A DNA stretch of 10,854 nt from Lysobacterales bacterium CG02_land_8_20_14_3_00_62_12 (lineage in GTDB: Bacteria > Pseudomonadota > Gammaproteobacteria > Xanthomonadales > Ahniellaceae): contig PEUI01000280.1 in NCBI GenBank assembly GCA_002785585.1, forward strand, positions 1-10,854. Reading direction: 5' to 3'. This document shows, piece by piece, positions 6,495 to 10,854 of this stretch (the stretch's first letter is position 1; each line of letters begins with the position of its first letter). Below the pieces are notes generated by a model that ran no database searches, was not told the DNA's origin, and saw only the letters and a program-made list of their open reading frames with translations. The position numbers and the translations under genes were made by a program.

Positions 6495-6970
6495 GCGCCG
6501 ACACGCAGCAGTTGGTCGGCATGGCGCAACAGTGCCGACGAATGCCGACTGCCGTGCTGATAATCACGCAGGCACAGTCCGACCAATGGGCTGCGCGCCG
6601 GCACCGGATGCTGTTGAAGCTCTTCTGCCGATAGCCACAGGGCGCGTTCGATGCCGACATCCAACGCGCGCCCTGGATGTTGGCGCAGCGCTTTCGCGGC
6701 GAAGGCAAAGCGCAAGAATGCGACACCGTCGCGTGGACTGGTCCATTGGTAAACACCGACCAGGGCCACCGGCTCGATCTCCCAGGCGGCCTCTTCCAGC
6801 GTCTCCCGACGCACCGCATCGAGCAGGGTCTCGTCGGCTTCCAGATGCCCAGCGGGCTGGTTGAGCAACAGCACGCCGCGCACCCGTTCTTCGATGAACA
6901 GGAATCGACCTTCACGTTCGACGATGGCGGCGACCGTCACCTCCGGGCACCAACGACTGGCTGCATTCAT
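6491..6970 (-). CDS. nudJ: NudJ-like Nudix phosphohydrolase
   Basis: The 159-residue Nudix hydrolase (E. coli NudJ is about 153) begins MNAASRWCPEVTVAAIVERE. The Nudix box starts at QPAGHLEADETLLDAVRRET and continues LEEAAW; the metal-binding E residues of REx2EE are present, but the usual Gly near the box end is Ala. Later segments VYQWTSP, FLRFAF and SPLVGLCLRDYQHGSR resemble NudJ, which in E. coli removes phosphates from nucleoside tri- and diphosphates and thiamine pyrophosphates. The start is ATG 6970 with GAAGG at 6978-6982 (7 nt spacing); a longer frame reaches 7060 but has no family match there. A minus-strand TAAACT (6996-7001) may be the -10 box, but no good -35 is seen. It lies directly upstream of mnmA, as ymfB/nudJ does in E. 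coli. Confidence 0.88.
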   Translation of the reverse strand: MNAASRWCPEVTVAAIVEREGRFLFIEERVRGVLLLNQPAGHLEADETLLDAVRRETLEEAAWEIEPVALVGVYQWTSPRDGVAFLRFAFAAKALRQHPGRALDVGIERALWLSAEELQQHPVPARSPLVGLCLRDYQHGSRHSSALLRHADQLLRVGA

Positions 6971-7061
6971 GCTTGAACCTTCGCTTATCGCCACCAGTTT
7001 AGTCGAGCCGCCGCCCAAGCACACTGCCACCATCAGCAACCTGTCCGGCCGGCCCGGCACG

Positions 7062-7100
7062 GACCGCTGATCGCCGCCGCTGCTCGCGACCGCTGATCGC
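7062..7100 (+). repeat. 13-bp tandem repeat upstream of clpS
   Basis: GACCGCTGATCGC occurs at 7062-7074 and 7088-7100 with a related unit, CGCCGCTGCTCGC (3 mismatches), between them at 7075-7087. The last copy overlaps the candidate -35 of the clpS promoter. It could be a regulator-binding array or a slippage product; no known operator is recognised. Confidence 0.7.
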
Positions 7101-7121
7101 GACCAGAGCCGGACGTATACT
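7093..7121 (+). promoter_or_regulatory. Candidate sigma70 promoter for clpS-clpA
   Basis: TATACT (7116-7121) is a strong -10 match, with CTGATC (7093-7098, 3 of 6) 17 bp upstream. It lies 36 nt before the clpS start in the nudJ/clpS divergent gap. Confidence 0.4.
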
Positions 7122-7157
7122 GGCGCGCACTGCCACGCGTCCTCTGGAACCCGTTCA

Positions 7158-7484
7158 ATGCCCCATCACCAGGAACCCGATTCGCCGCCGCAACACAGCA
7201 CCGTGCTGGAAGCTGTGCGAGCCGAGGTCGTCAAGCCGCCGCTCTACGAAGTGGCGCTGATCAACGACGATTTCACGCCAATGGATTTTGTGATTGCAGT
7301 GCTACAAATGTTTTTCGCGCTCGATCATGCCCGTGCCACGCAGATCATGTTGGCGGTACATACTCGCGGTCGTGGGGTCTGTGGCGTGTTCACCCGCGAG
7401 GTGGCCGAAACCAAGACCACGCAGGTCAACGCCTTTGCCCGCAGCCATCAACATCCACTGTTGTGCGTGATGAACAAGCTGTAG
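7158..7484 (+). CDS. clpS: ClpS, N-degron adaptor of ClpAP
   Basis: The 108-residue adaptor recognises N-terminal Leu, Phe, Tyr and Trp of substrates and hands them to ClpA. The flexible N-terminal tail (1-25) is followed by KPPLYEVALINDDFTPMDFV. By comparison with E. coli ClpS, the pocket residues are all present: N36, D37, D38, T40, M42, V45, M64 and H68 (LAVH). RGVCGVFTREVAETK and HPLLC near the C-terminus are also characteristic. The start is ATG 7158, with a modest TGGAA site at 7145-7149. clpA starts 50 nt after the stop, so the two form the usual operon. Confidence 0.97.
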   Translation: MPHHQEPDSPPQHSTVLEAVRAEVVKPPLYEVALINDDFTPMDFVIAVLQMFFALDHARATQIMLAVHTRGRGVCGVFTREVAETKTTQVNAFARSHQHPLLCVMNKL

Positions 7485-7534
7485 ATTCAAAGCCAGCCAG
7501 CAACGGCCGGTTGGCGTTCACCAGGGAGTTCGCG

Positions 7535-9817
7535 ATGTTCAGCAAAGACCTCGAACAGACATTGGCGCATTGCTACAAGGATGCGCGCGAACGCCGCCAC
7601 GAGTTCATGACCGTGGAGCACTTGCTGTTGTCGTTGATGGATAACCCGTCGGCGCTGGCGGTGTTGCGTGCCTGCGGCGCCGACTTCCGCAAACTCACCG
7701 CCGATATCCGTTCCATCATCAACGAAACCGTGCCGGTGCTGCCGGCTGGCGACAACCGCGACACGCAGCCGACGCTGGGTTTTCAGCGGGTGTTACAGCG
7801 TGCGGTTTATCACGTTCAGTCGAGCGGTCGCAACGAGGTCACCGGCGCCAATGTGCTGGTCGCGATCTTTGGCGAAAAAGATTCGCACGCCGTCTATTTT
7901 CTCGGCCAGCAAGAAATCACCCGGCTCGATGTGGTCAACTTCATCTCGCACAAAATTGCCAAGATCGGCCACGACGCGCCGACCGGCGACGCCGATGGAC
8001 GACCCGCCGACGCCGATTCGGATGCCCGCGACGAGGCTCACAACAGCGCCCTGATCGAGTTTGCGGTCAATCTCAACGAACAGGCAACGCTCGGCAAGAT
8101 CGACCCGCTGATCGGCCGTGACGACGAAGTCGAGCGCACCATCCAGGTGCTTTGTCGGCGCCGCAAAAACAACCCGTTGTATGTCGGCGAGGCCGGTGTT
8201 GGCAAGACCGCCATCGTCGAAGGCCTGGCGCTGCGCATCGTTGAAGGAAAGGTGCCCGAGGTATTGAAATCAGCCACCATCTACGCGCTGGATCTGGGTG
8301 CGCTGGTGGCTGGCACCAAGTATCGCGGCGATTTTGAAAAACGCTTGAAGGCGGTTCTTTCCGAACTCAAAAAGATGCCAGAGGCAATTCTCTTCATCGA
8401 TGAAATCCACACCATCATCGGCGCTGGCTCTGCTTCCGGTGGCACCATGGATGCGAGCAACCTGATCAAGCCGGTGCTGAGCAATGGCGAGCTGCGTTGC
8501 ATCGGCTCGACGACCTTTCAAGAGTTCCGCCAGGTGTTCGAAAAAGATCGAGCGCTGGCGCGGCGTTTTCAGAAAATCGATATCGTCGAGCCGTCGATTG
8601 CCGAGACGTTCGAGATCCTCAAAGGCCTCAAATCGCGTTTCGAAGCCCACCATCAGATCGTTTACACCGCCGATGCCTTGAAGGCAGCGGTCGATCTCTC
8701 GGTCAAGCACATCAACGACCGGCTGTTGCCGGACAAGGCGATCGACGTGATCGACGAAGCCGGCGCCCGCCAGCGGCTGGTGCCGGAACCGGATCGCCAC
8801 CACACGGTGGATGTCGCCGATATCGAATACATCGTCGCCAAGATGGCGCGGATTCCACCGAAACAGGTGTCGGTTTCCGACAAAGACGTGCTGCGCAATC
8901 TGGAACGCAATCTGAAAATGGTCGTGTTCGGCCAGGAAGCGGCGATCGAGACCTTGGCCGCGTCGATCAAAATGGCGCGCTCAGGGCTGTCCAATCCGGG
9001 CAAGCCGATCGGTTGTTTCCTGTTCGCTGGCCCGACCGGCGTCGGCAAGACCGAGGTCACGCGCCAGTTGTCTTTGCAACTGGGGATCGAGCTGATTCGC
9101 TTCGACATGAGCGAATACATGGAGGCGCATTCGGTGTCGCGGCTGATCGGCGCGCCGCCGGGATACGTCGGTTTTGACCAGGGCGGTCTGCTCACTGAAG
9201 CGGTGACCAAGCATCCGCACGCCGTGGTGTTGCTGGACGAAATCGAAAAAGCGCACCCGGACGTGTTCAATATTTTGTTGCAGGTCATGGATCGCGGCGC
9301 CCTCACCGACACCAATGGCCGCGAAGCCAGTTTCCGCAATGTCATTCTGGTGATGACCACCAATGCCGGGGCCGCCCAAGCGGCGCGGCGCAGCATGGGT
9401 TTTGTGGTGCAGAACCACGCTGCCGACACCATGGAGACCCTGCGCAAGGCGTTCTCGCCCGAGTTCCGCAACCGGCTCGACGCGATCATCCAGTTTTCGG
9501 CGCTGGATATGGAACACATCCTGCGCGTGGTCGACAAGTTCCTGATCGAACTGGAAGCCCAGTTGCAGGAGAAACGCGTGACCTTGAGTGCCAGCGGCGA
9601 GGCGCGCCAGTGGCTGGCCGAACACGGTTTCGATCCGGCGATGGGGGCGCGACCGATGGCGCGCATCATCCAGGAGCGCATCAAGCGGCCACTCGCCGAC
9701 GAACTGCTGTTCGGCAAGTTGCTCAACGGTGGCAAGGTGCAATTGGCGGTGCGCGGCGGCGAGTTCATGGTCGATGTCGAAGCCGAAGAACTGGCCGAGG
9801 TCGCGGTCGCCGATTGA
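7535..9817 (+). CDS. clpA: ClpA, AAA+ unfoldase subunit of ClpAP
   Basis: The 760-residue protein (E. coli 758) is a hexameric ATPase that unfolds substrates and feeds them to ClpP. It has an N-domain (1-~145, MFSKDLEQTLAHCY...) that docks ClpS, and an acidic linker (DADGRPADADSDARDEA). AAA-1 has Walker A GEAGVGKT (218-225, K224) and Walker B LFIDEIH (D289, E290). AAA-2 has Walker A GPTGVGKT (499-506, K505), Walker B LLDEIEKAHP (D568, E569), the pore-loop context GYVGFDQGG and sensor/arginine-finger region SPEFRNRLD. The ClpP-contacting loop reads MGF (621-623) where E. coli has IGL. There is no ClpB/ClpC middle coiled coil between the first AAA module parts, consistent with ClpA. ATG 7535 is chosen because AGGGAG (7523-7528) lies 6 nt upstream; a longer frame from 7463 overlaps clpS and has no family match. 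Confidence 0.98.
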   Translation: MFSKDLEQTLAHCYKDARERRHEFMTVEHLLLSLMDNPSALAVLRACGADFRKLTADIRSIINETVPVLPAGDNRDTQPTLGFQRVLQRAVYHVQSSGRNEVTGANVLVAIFGEKDSHAVYFLGQQEITRLDVVNFISHKIAKIGHDAPTGDADGRPADADSDARDEAHNSALIEFAVNLNEQATLGKIDPLIGRDDEVERTIQVLCRRRKNNPLYVGEAGVGKTAIVEGLALRIVEGKVPEVLKSATIYALDLGALVAGTKYRGDFEKRLKAVLSELKKMPEAILFIDEIHTIIGAGSASGGTMDASNLIKPVLSNGELRCIGSTTFQEFRQVFEKDRALARRFQKIDIVEPSIAETFEILKGLKSRFEAHHQIVYTADALKAAVDLSVKHINDRLLPDKAIDVIDEAGARQRLVPEPDRHHTVDVADIEYIVAKMARIPPKQVSVSDKDVLRNLERNLKMVVFGQEAAIETLAASIKMARSGLSNPGKPIGCFLFAGPTGVGKTEVTRQLSLQLGIELIRFDMSEYMEAHSVSRLIGAPPGYVGFDQGGLLTEAVTKHPHAVVLLDEIEKAHPDVFNILLQVMDRGALTDTNGREASFRNVILVMTTNAGAAQAARRSMGFVVQNHAADTMETLRKAFSPEFRNRLDAIIQFSALDMEHILRVVDKFLIELEAQLQEKRVTLSASGEARQWLAEHGFDPAMGARPMARIIQERIKRPLADELLFGKLLNGGKVQLAVRGGEFMVDVEAEELAEVAVAD

Positions 9818-9896
9818 TCGCCACTGCGGCGTTTTTGCGCACAGACGCTGGCCGCCAGGCCTGCAATAATCCACAGCCCGAACCGGCCCGGCCGCG

Positions 9897-10854
9897 ATGA
9901 TTCAGTTGTTGATTTCCTTGCGCTACCTGGCGGTGGCGTTGCAGTGGGTGGCGCTGCTCTGGATCAGCCAGCGGCTGGGCATGCAGTTGCCGTGGTCAGC
10001 GCTGATCGTCACCAGCGTGCTGCTGTTGGCGTTCAATGTACTCAGCCACTGGTGGTTTCGCCGACGCCGGCAAGTAGCCAGCAATCTTGCGCTGTGGTTG
10101 CAGTTGTCGGTCGATGTGGTGGCGTTGACGGTGCTGTTTTATTTTACCGGTGGGCCGACCAACCCGTTTGTCTCGCTTTATCTGCTGCCGATCGCGATGG
10201 CGGCGACCGCGCTGGAATTGCTGCCGGTGGCCGGTCTGACGCTGCTGACGGCGCTGTCCTACACTTGGTTGATGAGCCACAACGTAGCGTTGCCGCACGT
10301 TCATGGTGGTGATTTTCAACTGCACGTTTCCGGCATGTGGATCAACTTTTTGTTGAGCTCGGCGATCATGGTGGCGGTGCTCGGTCGGTTCATGAGCATG
10401 CTCAAGGAGCAGCGACGACGCCTGGCGGAAGTGCGCGAACGCACGCTGCGCGATGAATCGCTGCTGGCGCTCGGCACGCTCGCCGCCGGTACCGCGCACG
10501 AGCTCAACACGCCGCTGACCACCATCGGCCTGCTGCTGGACGAGTGGCAACAGGCAGCGCTGCCACCGGATGCCGAAGCCATCGCCAATCTGCGCGTGCA
10601 GGTGCTGCGTTGTCAGACGCATGTACGGGCGTTGGCGGCGCTGGCCCGGCACGGTGCCGTTGGCGGGGCCAGCGTGCGCGGCGCCGATGATTTCGTGTTC
10701 GAGTGTATTGATCGGCTGCACCTGCTGCGACCCGGCGCGGATGTCGAAATCAGCGGCAGTGCTGGCACTGCAAAGCTGATCGTGGAACCGGCGCTGCCGC
10801 AAGCCTTGATCAACCTGATGAACAACGCGGTCGATGCCAGTCTGGCGATGGTTG
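9897..10854 (+). CDS. RegB/PrrB/RoxS-type redox sensor histidine kinase (3' truncated by window)
   Basis: 319 codons are visible from ATG 9897 to the right edge. About six membrane segments fill residues ~10-28, 33-50, 64-83, 91-108, 109-126 and 148-167. Between the third and fourth is GGPTNPF (85-91), the GGxxNPF signature through which RegB-type kinases sense the quinone pool. A short linker leads to the H-box ALGTLAAGTAHELNTPLTTI with phospho-acceptor H201, whose AHELNTPL form is typical of RegB relatives. Cys239 lies 38 residues after it, near where RegB has its redox-active Cys. The N-box starts at ALINLMNNAVDA (303-314); the ATP-lid G-boxes are beyond the window. No clear ribosome site is seen. 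The gene begins 79 nt after clpA, without a clear terminator, so it may be read partly from the clp operon. A RegA/RoxR-like response regulator downstream would be expected. Confidence 0.88.
   Translation, partial: MIQLLISLRYLAVALQWVALLWISQRLGMQLPWSALIVTSVLLLAFNVLSHWWFRRRRQVASNLALWLQLSVDVVALTVLFYFTGGPTNPFVSLYLLPIAMAATALELLPVAGLTLLTALSYTWLMSHNVALPHVHGGDFQLHVSGMWINFLLSSAIMVAVLGRFMSMLKEQRRRLAEVRERTLRDESLLALGTLAAGTAHELNTPLTTIGLLLDEWQQAALPPDAEAIANLRVQVLRCQTHVRALAALARHGAVGGASVRGADDFVFECIDRLHLLRPGADVEISGSAGTAKLIVEPALPQALINLMNNAVDASLAMV

Noticed and set aside
5448..6560. Plus-strand open frame (370 codons) opposite mnmA
   Set aside because: mnmA on the minus strand carries all catalytic motifs; the opposite frame has none.
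8662..9768. Minus-strand open frame opposite clpA
   Set aside because: It is a shadow of the AAA-2 coding region, with low-complexity composition and no motif.

Overview
The window is GC-rich chromosomal DNA from a gammaproteobacterium. The evidence is gene content and order: nudJ-mnmA-hflD on one strand, as found in Enterobacteria and relatives, and the clpS-clpA pair on the other. All recognisable proteins are closest in motif and length to gammaproteobacterial families. A REP-like hairpin with TTGTGGGAG ends also fits the Xanthomonadales/Pseudomonadales range. I cannot name the genus from sequence alone.

Layout. (1) 1-1939, minus strand: the 5' part of a large secreted surface protein. 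It has a signal peptide, a beta-barrel-like N-terminal region and Ig/cadherin-like repeats with an exact 282-bp (94-residue) period, and it runs off the left edge. (2) 1940-2326: a divergent intergenic region with a 28-bp-arm REP-like inverted repeat. (3) 2327-3911, plus strand: an MltD-like lipoprotein lytic transglycosylase (SLT domain plus LysM). Its lipoprotein leader and its catalytic body lie in different reading frames, separated by a 29-bp and a 19-bp tandem duplication. (4) 4039-4746, plus strand: a higB-higA toxin-antitoxin module with its own promoter and a palindromic operator lying in the promoter spacer. (5) 6970 to 4780, minus strand: nudJ, mnmA and hflD, joined by 4-nt start/stop overlaps (GTGA and ATGA). 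(6) 7158-9817, plus strand: the clpS adaptor and clpA unfoldase, behind a plausible sigma70 promoter and a 13-bp tandem repeat. (7) 9897 to the right edge, plus strand: a RegB/PrrB/RoxS-type redox sensor histidine kinase, truncated by the window.

How they work together. nudJ-mnmA-hflD is a housekeeping cluster; MnmA thiolates tRNA U34. ClpS delivers N-degron substrates to ClpA, which feeds ClpP (not in this window). MltD and the surface protein both act at the cell envelope and are transcribed divergently. The HigBA module sits between mltD and hflD and looks like an accessory insertion.

The most notable observation is the mltD frame break. Losing one 19-bp unit, or gaining one 29-bp unit, would join the lipobox leader to the catalytic body without a stop. 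The locus is therefore either a candidate repeat-mediated ON/OFF switch, a recent inactivation, or an assembly error. No CRISPR array, rRNA, complete tRNA or transposase gene was seen.
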